64,000 bases of DNA from Pterobdella sp. o SKG-2022. Its lineage: Eukaryota; Annelida; Clitellata; Hirudinida; Piscicolidae. Location: NCBI GenBank assembly GCA_964035795.1, contig OZ038325.1:8379698-8443697 (forward strand). Reading direction: 5' to 3'. A model generated the notes under the pieces. That model was not told the DNA's origin, did no database searches, and was given only the letters and a program-made list of their open reading frames with translations. A program made the translations under genes and the position numbers. Below, piece by piece: positions 44,316 to 63,977 of the stretch (position 1 is its first letter; each line of letters opens with the position of its first letter).

Positions 44316-44465
44316 TTGTAGTAGTAGTACTCAAGCTTCAGTACTAGTAGTAGTAGTACTATAGCTTTAGTAGTAGTAGTACTCTAGCTTTAGTACTAGT
44401 AGTAGTAGTACTATAGCTTTAGTAGTAGTAGTACTCTAGCTTTAGTAGTAGTAGTAGTAGTATTA
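44316..44465. repeat. Compound AGT minisatellite
   Basis: (AGT)n blocks alternate with 'actatagcttt' or 'actctagcttt' in a repeating unit of about 23-29 bp, about five units. Confidence 0.8.
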
Positions 44466-44894
44466 GTAATATTCATCAATTTGAACTTTTAATATATTTA
44501 TTGATATATATATATATATAAATATAATATAAATGAATTTTTATACATTAAAGGTTCCATTTTTCAATAAATTTTGACTAACTTTGCGACGAAACAAGGC
44601 AAATGTTAATATACCTTTCTTACCTTCACACGCCAAAATAAAAATAATAATAATATTATTATTATATGATGATTATTATAAAATTTATTTTTTGATGACT
44701 TGGAATAGTTTTCAAAATTATTTTTTTATAAAATGATACTTGGATTTTTTTTAAAATTATGAATAAATATAAAAAATATAGGAAATATCAAAAAATAAGG
44801 TTAACGTTCTGTTTATGCTAACAGAAAAGATAAAAGCAATAGAATTTATAAGAATGGAATATGACAATGGGGAAAACAACAATACCAAAATATA

Positions 44895-45060
44895 TGACGA
44901 CTAAAAATATAACAATACAAAATATATAACAACAAAAAAATATAACAATACAAAATATAAAAATACAAAATATAACAATACAAAAATATAAAAATACAAA
45001 ATATAACAATACAAAAATATAAAAATACAAAATATAACAATACAAAATATATAAAATAAA
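44895..45060. repeat. AT-rich minisatellite, unit about 34 bp
   Basis: Tandem units of 'aatataacaatacaaaa' followed by 'tataaaaatacaa', about four to five copies. The minus-strand poly-Tyr/Phe/Ile ORFs come from it. Confidence 0.75.
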
Positions 45061-45573
45061 TAAAAATAATGAAAAAATAAACATAAATGGTGAAATAAAT
45101 TGTTTTTAAAAATAAATTTTTAAAAAATAATTAGAAAACTACTTCACGGTTCTTTGGTTTTTGTAACTGAAAGCTGCAAATTTCTCTATTTTTTCGTCAA
45201 TTTAGTTGAAAATCAATGTTGTAAGCAAAAAAAATTAATTATGTAGGTGAAAAAAGATTCAAAAGACGATGATGATGATGTTAGCTATTTTTTAAAAGTG
45301 AATCAAAGCTCCAACAAAAAAATTTGTTTTTTCACCAATAAAACAACATCATCTTTATTTTTAACAAGATAAAAAAAAATGAAGAAGAAGAAAAAGAAGA
45401 TGGTGATGAAAGTGTTGATGATGATAGTCATGATAGAGTATCATAGTTTGGAGTTTTGTAGAACTTTATCCTTCACCTAAGAGAGTTTTAAAAATTTTAA
45501 TATCTCCTCATTCGATTTTGTATCAATTTTAACAGTATTTATGTAGTTTAGAATACAAATTATCAAATCAAAA

Positions 45574-51931
<6,358 letters not shown>

Positions 51932-52013
51932 TTTGCGAAAACAAAATATTCTTTTAAAGTTTAACAGACCTTTTCTTTTCAGCAGTCGCTAACACGTTGC
52001 AGAATTTTCTCCC

Positions 52014-52020
52014 TTATATA
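52014..52020 (-). promoter_or_regulatory. TATA box of SLC34 copy 1
   Basis: On the minus strand the sequence reads TATATAAGGG, 83 bp upstream of the ATG at 51931. It is nearly the same as the box of the SMB receptor gene. Confidence 0.6.
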
Positions 52021-54514
52021 CTATTTCGTTCCAGTAGAGTTCCTCTGATTGGCTGAAAAGTTGAGACGCTTAATTTTTATTGGATAGAAGTTTCTAATCA
52101 TATATATGATAGAGTAGTTCACTTATAAAATACATAGCTTCATTTTTCGAGTGCGAACATTCTAACAATGGCTGCCTCTTCGTTGTTTTCAAAAATAAAA
52201 AAAAAACAGAAATAATTTTGAAGTATTTAAGTTAAAATACACTATTTAAAATCTTTGGTTACGAATTGTTTACAAGCAGTTGTTTAGGTTAAAACACAAT
52301 TTAAAGTAAAAAAAATGAAAAATCGTCAACTTGCAACTAGCTCCAACTAGCTCCAAGTAAACGAGTAAAAAATAATACTGCAAATAATTATTATTATTAT
52401 TATTATGGGACTATTACACGCATGACTGCCTCCATTGATCACGTGATGGTCCTAAATCGAACCATGAGGCACGTGATTTTTCAGTGGCAACTCGTGCTCA
52501 ATGCATGCTTTGATGATGATGGGGCTGGTGGTGGTGGTGGTGGTGGTGGTGGAGAGGGTGGTGACAATAGTATTATTGTTCTTAATATTGATGATGAATT
52601 AAGTGCCTCTTAGTATATTTTATCTATTATTATTATTTTTATTATGATAATAATTATTAATATTATTATTTTCACCATCAATGTTTTTTTTAAATAATAA
52701 TTATCCTTATTTTTATTATTATTATTTTGGCAGCACAAGTAAAAGCGAAACTCATTATATTTTGTTTGATATCTTCGCCTATTTAGTGTCTTCTTTGCAT
52801 TGTTAAGGTAAGTAAAGGTCAATAAACTTGAAGCTCTCATTGTGATATGATTTTGAATGCTTGAGGAACAATGATGCAGAATATCAAAATAAGTGTATCA
52901 AAAAATAATAGAAATAATAACAACAACAGAATAAGGGGTGGAAATAATAAGGATGGAAATAAAAATTAAATCTTACTATAGCGGAATATGTGCATTAATT
53001 TAAACAACACAGTGTCAATGGTTCTATTAATAAATCATTGTTTTTTCATATTCATTTTATTATTTGAAATAAAATTTTTGATTTATTATGAATTTCTTGA
53101 AAAGACATGTGGATTGTTTTTATCCAACTAAAGTTTTCGATAAGTTCAACTCCATCATTGGCAAATGCAATAAGAGCATGCGATGTGCCAAAAACTCATA
53201 ATTCAGTTTTATCATTATATTTTTTATTCGTTTAAGTATTATTGCGTTCTGTTGTTCTAATTTAAAAAAATATATATATAGTTATTAAAATTAGAATCTA
53301 GCTATGTTATTTATGATGTAGTCGAAAGTTTAAGTGAAGGTTAGAACTATTCAAACATACATACACACACCCACTCATACAGATACACATATACACACCC
53401 ACACATACACACACAGACAAGATGACAAGAAAATCTCAAGTGGGACACGCCACGTCATCATTTAGGCCTCTCAGTAGTAAACTTGTTAGTTGCTTTACTT
53501 CACCAATTTTTATCTGTCATGTGTGTGTTTGTTTGTTTATGTGTTTGTATGTGCTTATAATTATATATGTATTTGTTTATATATGTGTATATGCGTGTAA
53601 ATGTCTGTGACTATAGGAAAGTGTGTCAGTATATGGCAGATAGCGCATGTACATACCTGAAAGCAAAAACCATCAAGCTACTTTTGCGCACATTGGCACA
53701 ACATGGTTGGGACCGGGGGTATTTGATCCCAAGTGTGCATGTACCCTTGGTAAAAGCTGGTTAATAACGATAATAAGGACCAAAATTTGTATGTGGGTGT
53801 GTGAGGATGTGTTTTTTGGTTTTTTGAGTAATATAAGACATTGATGAAATCTTTATCAACAACATCTCCAACAGTCACATCGCCGCAGTCCAATGAAAGG
53901 CGGTACTTCTAAAAACTTCAATGTTGGAACTTTTGATTTAAATTTAAGTTTTCTTTTAATCATATAATGGAATAATATATATTATGAAATAAACATATAT
54001 TATGAATAAAATATTTATTAGGTATAAATTTTATTAAAAATATATTATAAGTATCGTTTATTGCCATAATATTCAATTAATAAAGTTTGCGAAAATTATT
54101 AATGAGTGTCATAAATCCCTGATTGCGTCATCAAGGCTTGACGCTAAAACGTCATTTGTTTAAAAATGAACTTAATTGGTCTAAAAAACATTTCGTACGC
54201 TGTTGGTGGCAGCTCGTTTTAGATATGACTGAGAGAAATTTCTCAAATTCTAAATTTTATGCCACGAGAAATACCTTTATGACGTCATTAGCGTGTTTAT
54301 GACCTCATGCTGTTATTAATAAATACCGGGGTAGCGTGTTTCATGAAAATGAGATAAAAATTATAGAAAATAATATAATAATAATGAAGATAATAATAAT
54401 ATAAAAATAATATATGGTGCAGATGACAGCTTCAGCATCAGAACCAAACTTTGGCAAAAACAAGAAGAAAAATGTTGAATCGTATGTGTTGAAAATTCAC
54501 ACTTGGTATAACTT

Positions 54515-54565
<51 letters not shown>

Positions 54566-54708
54566 ACTTGAAAAATATATCTATTAACAATCAAATACAC
54601 ACACAAACGCTCAAACACACCCATACACATGCACCCAAACATCTATGCACACAAACTCACACATGCACCCAAAAATCCACCCACACACACATACATACAC
54701 ACAGAAAA
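52021..54708. other. Intergenic between SLC34 copies; no conserved gene seen
   Basis: It contains a short Gly-repeat ORF (52422-52613), CA/GT-rich stretches (53350-53600, 54515-54565) and AT-rich sequence. None of its ORFs shows a recognisable domain. Confidence 0.5.
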
Positions 54709-54999
54709 ATGGAAAAGCTTCACTTGTTCTCTTCAAGCCAATCAGTCGCAGACAGCAGACCACCTTTGAAGCGCCAAACCACCATATCAATAAAAGAACC
54801 AAGCAAGCGTTTTTACTGCTACTTCATCATCATCGCCATCCTCTTCTTCGTCGTTTTCAATATTGTGTGGTACAAAGCCTTCTTTACTTTTGGTACATAC
54901 CAAGTAGACTTTGTTATCCCCGGTCACTTCTGTTCCACTGATTTCTTGCTTGATTTCAGCTACGATTCCCTTAACTATAGTGAATCCAGCTTTGTATGA
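54709..54999 (+). CDS. Candidate small single-pass membrane protein, unknown family
   Basis: A 96-residue ORF from ATG 54709 with mixed, non-repetitive composition, unlike its CA-repeat surroundings. It has a basic Ser/Thr-containing N-terminus ('LKRQTTISIKEPSKR'), then one strong hydrophobic segment ('YFIIIAILFFVVFNIVW', about residues 35-51), then a C-terminal part with one Cys and acidic/aromatic residues. Basic residues before the TM suggest a cytosolic N-terminus. The frame runs upstream through a CA repeat that ends in 'cacacag' just before the ATG, so this could be an internal or 3' exon. A possible donor (TTT|GTATGA) overlaps the stop. It lies on the strand opposite both SLC34 genes. 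I do not recognise the family, and chance cannot be excluded. Confidence 0.4.
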   Translation: MEKLHLFSSSQSVADSRPPLKRQTTISIKEPSKRFYCYFIIIAILFFVVFNIVWYKAFFTFGTYQVDFVIPGHFCSTDFLLDFSYDSLNYSESSFV

Positions 55000-55254
55000 T
55001 GGCGGTATTTGGTTTTTTGTTATTTTTTTTGTTATTTTTTTATTATGATTCTTTTGTACTTTTTATTTTTTTATTTTTTGTAATAAGTTGATTGTTATAG
55101 CTATATTTTTACTGATGTTTACATTTTAATACGTTTTTTATTTCTCAATTTAAACTTTTCACAATCTGTTCACTATATTATTTCTTCTCAAATTCATTTT
55201 GTACAATTTTTTGTCGTTGAAATTCAAAAATTTTCAAAACTAAAATTTTCATAA

Positions 55255-55260
55255 TTTATT
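55255..55260 (-). other. AATAAA polyadenylation signal, SLC34 copy 2
   Basis: On the minus strand, AATAAA starts about 20 bases after the stop codon, implying a very short 3' UTR if used. Confidence 0.4.
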
Positions 55261-55280
55261 TAAATAAAAAAACATAACAT

Positions 55281-58200
55281 TTAAAAATGTGTTAGTTCGG
55301 GGGCTCCATGGATTTTCGAGTTGTCATTTTTCACAAAATCTCCACTACTAGTATTGTTATTTATATTGTTATTCTCATCATCTTTTTCAACGTTACCATT
55401 ATCTTTGGTAGCTACATCTTCAAATTTCTTACCACTCACATCCTTTTCGCCACCCTCACCCCCATCATCATCATCATCGGAATGTTTTTTAGGACAGCAT
55501 AAAAAGGTGGAGATGACTCGATCAAGAGGTTCAAGGGAATGCAGAGGTAGAGGTAGAAAGTCCCATGTTCTTAGGAAGGGAGGGAGGAGTGATGGCTTTC
55601 TGTTCTGTATAATGTTGATTACTATCACCACCACCAGGATCACCAAAAGAGGAATTCCAACTCCCATCAAAACCTCAGGGCCAGCTAGAGAAAGAAGAAA
55701 GATGAAAAGGGGGAGGCAAAGAAACATGGCAATAAGATAAAAGATGGCGAACCATCTGTATTGGCCTGTGATGTTTCCAAGGGAGATGGCGATGGGGATG
55801 GGAACTCGCATGAAGGGAATGACGTAGAAGATGAGAATGCCACTGAAATTGAAAAACAAGTGACATAATGAAACTTGAATGGCATCTCTGATTTTATCTG
55901 CATCAGCCGTGAATGCCGCCAACAATGAAGTCACTGTGGTTCCGATGTTTGACCCTAAGGTCAGAGGGTACATTCGTTCGACCTCCAACAGACCTAACCC
56001 CACTAACGGGGTCAAAGCAGAGGTGAAGACAGATGAACTCTGGAAGAGGATAGTCATTCCCACAGCCACCAGCATAACCACGTACCCAGTGAAGTACTTG
56101 AGAAAACCTGGAAGCTCAGCGTTCAATACATTCTTTACCACTCCCGCCATCGCTCCTTTGAACAACGAGTTCAAGATCTGCAGGATGCAGTAATCAGCTT
56201 TGAAGGAGCAAACTATAATTTTGAGTCTCATTTGAAGATAATTATCAAAAAAAACAATTATTTTATTTTATATAAATAACTAAAAAATAACAAAAACCCA
56301 TAAATAGCCTCATAAAATAATTTAAGAAACAATAAGAGAACAATAATCAAATGAGAAAAAATTTAATATAAAACAATAATCCCAACCTTGACCATACCGA
56401 TAAGACACGTTGTCATGACGACTAGAGAGGCGATGAGTAAGATGGTGCCAGATGCCACTTCACTTATGTACCCCTCCAGCCCTGCCCCCACAAACATGTG
56501 CACCGCTGTGTGGGTGATGGGTTTGGGAAAAGGTGGTTAGTGGTGAGAGGTGTTGGGTAGGTGAGTGGGTGGTGGTTGGGTTGGTAGGTTGAGATTGGAT
56601 AAGTGGGAAGCTGGTGGTTGAGAATGTAAGCGGTGGTTGGGTGGAGGTTGGAATGGAGTGGGTGGTGGATAGTTGCGCGGTGGAGTATAATTATTGCAAT
56701 AAAACTTAAAACGGCGTCAACTCTAAAATTTTTAGACGACAATATTGATGAGTCACAAACCTTTAGTGGAGTTTTCCTCTATGACTTTGGTGTAGTTGAG
56801 AATGCAGTCTTCATTGTAGTCTATAGTTACCACTACATTGTAACTGAATATATTATTCTTTATCTCTTCTACTGTGTTGTTACAAGATTCTGTAGATGTG
56901 TGGTGGGATTGGTAATGGTGATAGTGGTGTTGTGGGGATGATGATGGTGGTAGTGGTGTGGTTGTAGGGTGGAGAGTATGTAATGTGTTAGTGGGGTTGG
57001 TGGGGGTTTGGTGGTTTAGAGGGGCAGTAATGATACGGTGGCATGGCTTAGACGATGATGATGATGATCATGTGAGGGTGATGATGATGATCAAGTGATT
57101 AAGTTATTCATTGATTTTATTGTTGACTGAAAAATAACATTATTATCGGATCACGTGATAATAAAAAATTTATTAGCAATAAAAAGTCTCCTAATTGCTA
57201 AACCTATGATTCAAAATTCTATAACTTTTTGAACTGTTTTAAAAAGAAATGAGTAATAGGTTTCAGAAATTCCCAAAAATATAATAGAAATATTATGAAT
57301 AAATTATAATTAATAATTTTATTAATAGTATTATTATTTATATATATATTTTTGTTGTTATTATTATCATTATTTCAAAACTTTGACAATTATTTTGACT
57401 TTTTAATTGTAAAAAATTAAGCCGTATTTATATAATATTTGAACTTGAAGGTTTGTTCTATTGAAAAAATAATTATTATTCATATCAAAACAAAAATAAT
57501 ATTCATAAAAACAAATATTTTAAAGGTGACAAAAATGTCTAATAAGAAGAGGAATAGAATCATTCCAAAAATCAGAATAATAATAGCAATAAAAAAATAT
57601 GGCTATTGAATGGTTTTTTAATTGCAAAAAGCAATCTTTTAGTGCTACCATGTTGGAAATGACGATGAAACTCCAATAAAAGTCTTCTAATAAATTTTTT
57701 TTCTACACGATTTTCCAATTTTAAGCTCACATGTTTAAAGCTGGGACTTGGTTTATTATTTGTTTATGATCAATTATTTTTATTTATTTATTAAATAATT
57801 CAGTAAATAGTTTATTTTTTATTGATTAAATAGTCGTATATTTCTTATCATATTTTTTATTGATTTTTTGAATAATTAGCCTCAAAATTGTGGATCATAA
57901 AAGTACTTGAATTTTTATCTCAACGAAGCTTTTCGATATTTTCTATATCATCATTAGGTAACTAATAAATATATTTAAAGCGATATCATTTCAAAGAGCA
58001 TGATTCTTTAAATTTTGTATTCAGAATTTCATTTAATTACTTTTTTTTTCGTAAGTTGAAAATAAAGTAGTAAAAAGTTTATTATAGATCAAAAGCTTTG
58101 TGACAAATTCCTGAACCCCTCCATGTTAAAGTTTCATCATGTGCAGTATTTACTTGGGGATTATGATAAGGAATGGTGTTTTGAATGGTGGAGAAAAAGT

Positions 58201-60424
58201 ACCCGAGTTTATAGGTGAAGGAAGGTGCTTTGATTTGTATAAAATTATTTTTTTCTGTTGTCTGATTGGCTTATGACTAATGAATAAAAATTAAAAAATA
58301 AATAATGATAAAAACGACAAATAAATAAAAAAACGCACAAATTTTTTTTTAAATAATAAGATGAAAAAACAACAATAAAAACAAACCAGCAAATAAGAAG
58401 ACAGAAAAGTCTTGCAGAGCTTCTATAGACCAATACTTGGCCAAGGGGAATTTTTGTCTGTCTGAGTCTTTTGCTATGGCTGTTATCACTTTTTTGTCCA
58501 CCTTCGGGTTTTGGAGAGGGGGGGTGTTTTTTGGTGGTAGCGAGGTGGGTTTTGGAGTGGTTGTTGTGTTGGATGTGATTAGGGTTGTAAAGAAAGGGCA
58601 GGTTGTGAGGTTGTTGAAGGAAAGGGAGGTGGGAAGGTTGTAGTAGTTTTTGTAATGTTGTGGAGTTGTATAAGTATGAAAGTGAAGGTGAGTTTGAATA
58701 TCATGTCAAACTTCATAAAACACATTGAACCACACACTACCTTACACCAACCACTCCTCTGCAGACCCAACCCACCCTTTTTCTCACATCCACCACACAC
58801 TATCTCACCCCACCACACTACTTCGAACCTTCCACACACTTGTATAATGAGATTGGTGAGTGGGGTGGTGATAACTTTAAGAAACTGGGGATTATCACCA
58901 GAAGAACTTATATGTATGTTCTTCGTTAAAAGATTTGTGAGCTCGTACAGGTAATGAGTTATCGTTTCTAGAGGTAGTAGTACTATGACCGTCAGCCAGT
59001 TGAAGGCGTCGTGTACTGGGATGTGTGGGGGGTTGAGTAGAGATTGGAGTGTGGGTGAATGGGGTTGTTAGGGGTGATGTGTTGAAAAATATTTTTAAAA
59101 TTTTTGTTTTTTTCTATTTTTAATCAATTTAATTCTTACTAATTTTCACAATAATAAAACTAAAAACAATAATAAACTCAATAATAATAATAATAATAAT
59201 AATAAAATACTGAAACAAAAACCCCAACCTGTAGCTCCAGCAAAACTCCTAGAGAAGATCTGCCTATCAGATGATTGAGTCAAAGCCACTATTGTGTTTG
59301 TCACTGTGGTTCCTATGTTTGTACCCATTATAATAGGGATTGACTGGTGCACTGTTAGTACTGGATGGTGGTGGTGTGGGGGATGATGTAGTGGTAGGGT
59401 AAGAGGTTGGGCATGAGGTGGTGTGGTGGAATGTTGTATTTGGTATGATTTTTATATTTGAAAGTGTTTATTTTGTGTGAATTGCTATGTGGTGGCTGTT
59501 TTTATATTGTTTCATTATATAAATGATATTTTTTGTTTGTTTGTTGTAGTCCTCTCATCATATAAAAGACTAACAAATTAACACAATTAAACAGAAAACT
59601 AACACCCAGCAGCAACAAGAGCCACAACAATGGAGGAGGAGGTAGAAGAGCTCTGGACGATCACAGTCACAAACACTCCTATCATCATTCCGGAAACAGG
59701 ATTGTTAATCAAAATGTTGTTTTTAAAAAGCTCGCCTGCCGATCTGCCTGTGTTGGGGGTTGTGTTTGGTTGTTTGTACGGTTGTGTGTGTGTGTGTTTG
59801 TGTGTTGTTGATTGTTTGGTTGTGATGTTGTAGGGTTGGTTGGAAGGTTGTACGTTGAGTTGTTTTATATGTGTTTGTTTGGTCGTTTGCTTGTATTCAA
59901 AATTAAAAAAATTTTTTTGTTTGATTTTTCAACTATAATCTGTCTACTTCTGTTCTTGTTTTTGACAACAAAACTTCAAATATAAATGTAGTTTAATAAA
60001 CAGAACTTAATCTCGATGATTATTTTAAAGTAGTAAACACAGATAACAAACCGCTGAGAAGGTGCAGTGATTCTTGCAAAACATCTAGCGAACAAATAAA
60101 AACATAAAGACTCGCTAAGATTAACACAAGCCTTAACAACACCCACAGTATATTCGATATTTTTTTTTGTGTGCTTTTATCTTTCTCTTTGTCTTCTTTG
60201 TAACTTCCATTTTCTTTCTGGTTTTGTTCTATAGATATGCGTTCATGTTCGTTAATGAAACCTTTGTTGTCGTAGCTGAGATCTTTATGTTCCTTGAGAG
60301 ACTTTTGACGCGCTTTTTGGGCATTATTCTCTAATGTTTCTATAACCGTTTCGTTCATTGTGCCGTAGTTGTTGGCGTGTTCCATTTGTTCCTCCTCTTT
60401 GTCCTGCTCCGTAGGTGTTGTCAT
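55281..60424 (-). CDS. Sodium-dependent phosphate cotransporter, SLC34 (NaPi-II) family, copy 2
   Basis: Paralogue of the gene at 45574-51931. Eight exons join to 694 residues: 60424-60052, 59747-59604, 59360-59229, 59015-58840, 58501-58387, 56889-56761, 56505-56387, 56177-55281. Exon lengths 144, 132, 176, 115 and 119 equal those of copy 1. Here exons 1+2 and the two loop exons of copy 1 are each one exon. Signatures: '[17 protein letters not shown]', '[20 protein letters not shown]', '[17 protein letters not shown]' and '[20 protein letters not shown]'. The loop holds two Cys ('SCNNTVEE', 'NEDC') that could pair, and NxT sites. The first exon encodes a long hydrophilic, charged cytosolic N-terminus, longer than in copy 1. 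The tail is Asp/Gly/Asn-rich. A minus-strand AATAAA lies about 20 bases past the stop. Confidence 0.93.
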
Positions 60425-62813
60425 ATGAACCTAGTCAAGAAATTTTAGGTGTTTCAATGAAAAATTAAGTAACATTTTAAATACACATTTATAAACCATG
60501 TATCGTAAACTCCTGCCAAACTTTTGTATATCTGCCATGCAAAGCTCAAAATTGTATGGTTCAAATCTAAAATTTTTTATATAAAAACATGCCGCTATTA
60601 TTATTATTATTATTATTATTATTTTATTTTGTTCTATTACATGTTTGAAATATTAGTAAAAAAACTAAATATTTGAAAAATAATCAAAAAGTAAAATCAC
60701 TCACATTATGAAAAAGTGTAAGCTCACCACAATAAGAACGTTGAGTAGCCTTCCCTATTAAATAACGATAAAACCGCTTGAGTGTCCCACTTGTGAAGAT
60801 AATTTCTAGAGCTTCCCAGATTTCCACCATTAATGATATTGTCATACGGGTGCCATTCTTTATCTAGTCAATATCCTTGAATTGAACTCTGTGAGTTGAA
60901 GACGTTTTGAATCAACAATGAGTCCATTTTATTAATGATGAGATTTTATTTAATTTTCAGTTTAAAATATGGTGTCAAATTAAGGCGAAGAACGCGAGAA
61001 AATTCTCAACATTAGTGAATGCAGTAGAAAATACTTAGAAAATAATCGATTTGACAATTATACATGGTAATTCAATTGTTTCAATACATCAAACTGAAGT
61101 TAAGCTATCCCATGTTTTTCTTAAACGCACTTTGTCCATATTGATCTCATATTATTTTGATATCCTTATCTCTACAGGACATATATGTTCACTTTTTATC
61201 GTTAAGCTACAAAAAAGATTCTTGAACTATCTATAATTAGATACGGCAACGTTGCCTACTGTTGAACTTCAAAATATTTAATATTTCTTTGGCTTTAAAC
61301 TTATTCACTAACATCACTACAAGAAATCTCACGTATGGTTAGCTGCGGTAAATAATGCTCTTAATCAAATTGTACTGAACTCTTAATCATTACGGTGATA
61401 AATACCTGATGATACAAATAAATTTTTCTCAAGTATTTTACAAGAAATTTATCATTATCTTTATCATTTTGGGTAATTATTTATTACATTACTATGGGCT
61501 AATAAAGGACAGTAGTTAAAGGCATTCTAGTGGTATTGGTAACCTATCATTGGAATCTGAATGAAACTGAATAAGCTGAAAATTTTATTTTTGATGAAAT
61601 CAAGCGCTAGATAATTTTAATCGGATGAACTTTTAAACGAAATTAAGCAGATAAAGCTGTTTTCAGAAAAAAGCTTTTTATACAAAAATGAAGATAGAAA
61701 TTACTAGTGATATTGTACAAGAGAGAATAATACTAATAATAAAAATAAAAGAATAATATGCTATACAAAAAATAATGATAGAAAACTTTAAAATGATAAA
61801 CATTGTTTGATCGATTTTAAAGCGATAATTAATGTTTAAAAAAAATAAATCATCATAAAGACATACAATAATAATAAAAATAATAATTATCAATAATAAA
61901 AATAATAAAAAAATCAAAACACAAACTAGCAGAGATCCCTAAGGGTTGATCAAACATAAAATTTACAACTAATGACATTATATACCTTGAAATGTACCAC
62001 TGTTCACCACATCAAAAGCTTCTAGGGAACATAGTCTGAACATTATTAATGAATACGCATTAGATGTTGAATCTAAACACAGTGTTAGAAAAAGCTATTA
62101 AACCGTAACCAAACCATCAAATGGTTGATGATATTGGTTAATGTTTATTGTATAATCAGTTGAGGTTTTGTAGTTAGTTATAAGGACAGTAGTTGTATCG
62201 TAGTGTATTAATACTTAAGCACCATCTTTAACCAGTTGATGTTTTCCATAAACTCTTCTTCATATGAAGACAATGAAAAAAATAACAATAATAGAAACAA
62301 AGATTTATTCAAAGCAATTTTCATTTTGATTTGAGAAATGTTTCAGTTCAAAGAGGGGGACGAATCGAAAGGACATATTAACAACAAAACTAATGCTAAC
62401 ATGCCAGAGGCCAGTTAGAACTGTGTTTAACATGGTGATCAGAATTATAATCATAAGAATAATGAAAAATAATAATAGAAATAATATGAGCAACAAAAAT
62501 AATAGTTAAAAAATAATAATAATTATAGAAGTTTAAAGGATAATACAATATGAATTTTATGAGCATAATACAAGGGATGCTCATAAATATAACATGATAA
62601 TAAGAAAAATAAGAACAATAATGAGAAAAAATAAATAATATATAATGAAAAGGAATGGTAATTTTAGATAAGAAGAATTGGCCTGAGGTAGATAAAAAAA
62701 AAAAGGAAGGATAATGAAATCATGAGAATATATTTTCACAATAGGAAATAGTCATAAGAAAAATAATAATTAATAAAAATAACAATGTACGAACAATAGA
62801 AATAATAATTTAT
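60425..62813. other. Intergenic between SLC34 copy 2 and CKAP5
   Basis: AT-rich unique sequence with a short ATT run (60598-60622) and AAT-rich minus-strand DNA (61680-61920, 62270-62800). A TATATAAAA on minus near 60580 could be the SLC34 copy 2 promoter. No supportable gene. Confidence 0.5.
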
Positions 62814-63977
62814 TTATTTATGGGAGTCCTTGATTCTTTGCAGTCTCCTCTTGAAGTCTTCAATGTTACATTCATCACTGCTTAGCACCTCCCCTGTCTT
62901 TGGCGTCTGATATAATAAAAACAATAATAAAAATAACAATGATAACAATAATAATAATAAAAGTAACAACAAACCTTTTCAGTATTCTTGGCAGAAAAAT
63001 CTTTAAGAAGACTATCACCTCCTCTGCCACCATCATCATCACCACCAGCCTTACCTACAACACCATCACTATTATTATTATTATTATTGTTACTATCGTT
63101 GCTTTTGATGTTATATCTTTGCGCCATCTGGGGAATGTTGAAGTTATTATTATCCAAGCCATAATTGGTCCTTAAGCTTCGGAGACGTTCTAGTAGTTGT
63201 TGTGTTTCGTTGTTGTTGCTATTAGTATTATTAACATTATTGTTATTAACGAAATCTTGGCTGGGTTTATCGTTATCCAATCCTGGCTGTTGTTTGTATG
63301 GTTGGGTTTGTTGGTGTTTGTATTTATCGTTCTGTTGTTGTTGTTGACGTTGTTGAGCGATATTGTTGAGGGCTTGTTTGATGTAGTCTTGGAAGAGGGT
63401 TGACGATTGCTTGAGGAAGGGAGACAGATCGGCAGATGGGTGTTGTTGCTTGAAGTCGTACAGATTGTTCAAGCCCTGTGGGTGGGTGGTGGTGTTGTCT
63501 TTGTTGTGAAACGTTGTTGTATGGTTATTTAAATGTTGTTAGCAGCAATGGTGTTGATATTTTATCTGATAAATGTATAAAAACAACACGTACACACATA
63601 CACACCTCGTTAACTTGGGTGGGATTGGATATCTTTTTGAAGATATCTGACAGAGTATCTTGGATGGGTTTTGATATGCGGTGTCCTTTAGGAGTCGTTG
63701 ATTCTTGTTGTTGGGTTGATTCTTGTTGTTGCTGTTTTGATGTGCAGGTTAGTGTGTTATAATTGTATTAGTATTACTACAGCTACTATAATATTACTAT
63801 TACTGTTACTGCTGCTACTCCTACTACTACTACTACTACTGCTACTAATACTACTACTACTACTAATACTACTACTACTAATACTTGATGGTTGAGAGAG
63901 TTGATGATCTTGTTGATAAAGGCTTCTACCTCTGTTTGACCATCTGCACTCTCAATCAAACTCATGTGATCTCGTAT
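62814..63977 (-). CDS. CKAP5: CKAP5 / XMAP215 / chTOG microtubule polymerase, C-terminal part
   Basis: C-terminus of the microtubule polymerase and spindle-pole protein. Exons 63977-63885, 63731-63606, 63475-62975 and 62906-62814 (stop TAA) join in phase 0 to 270 residues; the gene continues left-to-right off the window edge (5' missing). Family marks: 'LSDIFKKISNPTQVNEGLNN' (GLNNLY is GLAELY in human), 'ADLSPFLKQSSTLFQDYI' (human ADIEPFLKNSSQFFQSY), 'LERLRSLRTNYGLDN' and the terminal 'NIEDFKRRLQRIKDS' (human NIDDLKKRLERIKSS). This is the helical C-terminal domain that in animals binds TACC and follows the TOG array. Between these blocks are Gln/Asn runs. One donor (63884) opens directly into a TAG/AGT microsatellite. 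Confidence 0.9.
63815..63885. repeat. (ACT/AGT)n microsatellite at a CKAP5 splice donor
   Basis: ACT triplets on plus, with AAT and GCT variants. On the minus (coding) strand the array begins in the intron donor of the exon 63977-63885 (gtattagtagtag). Confidence 0.85.

Larger units (their letters stand above)
43067..45573. other. Intergenic, repeat-rich; no gene seen
   Basis: Between the DEG/ENaC promoter and the 3' end of the first SLC34 gene. It contains an (ACT)n stretch (43854-43925), a compound AGT repeat (44316-44465), a TA-rich run, an AT-rich minisatellite (44895-45060) and a minus-strand AATAAA (complement of 45354-45359) that probably serves SLC34. Confidence 0.55.

Noticed and set aside
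52422..52613. 63-residue ORF with a poly-Gly run
   Set aside because: Short, with a GGT repeat core and no domain or splice support; composition alone is not evidence.
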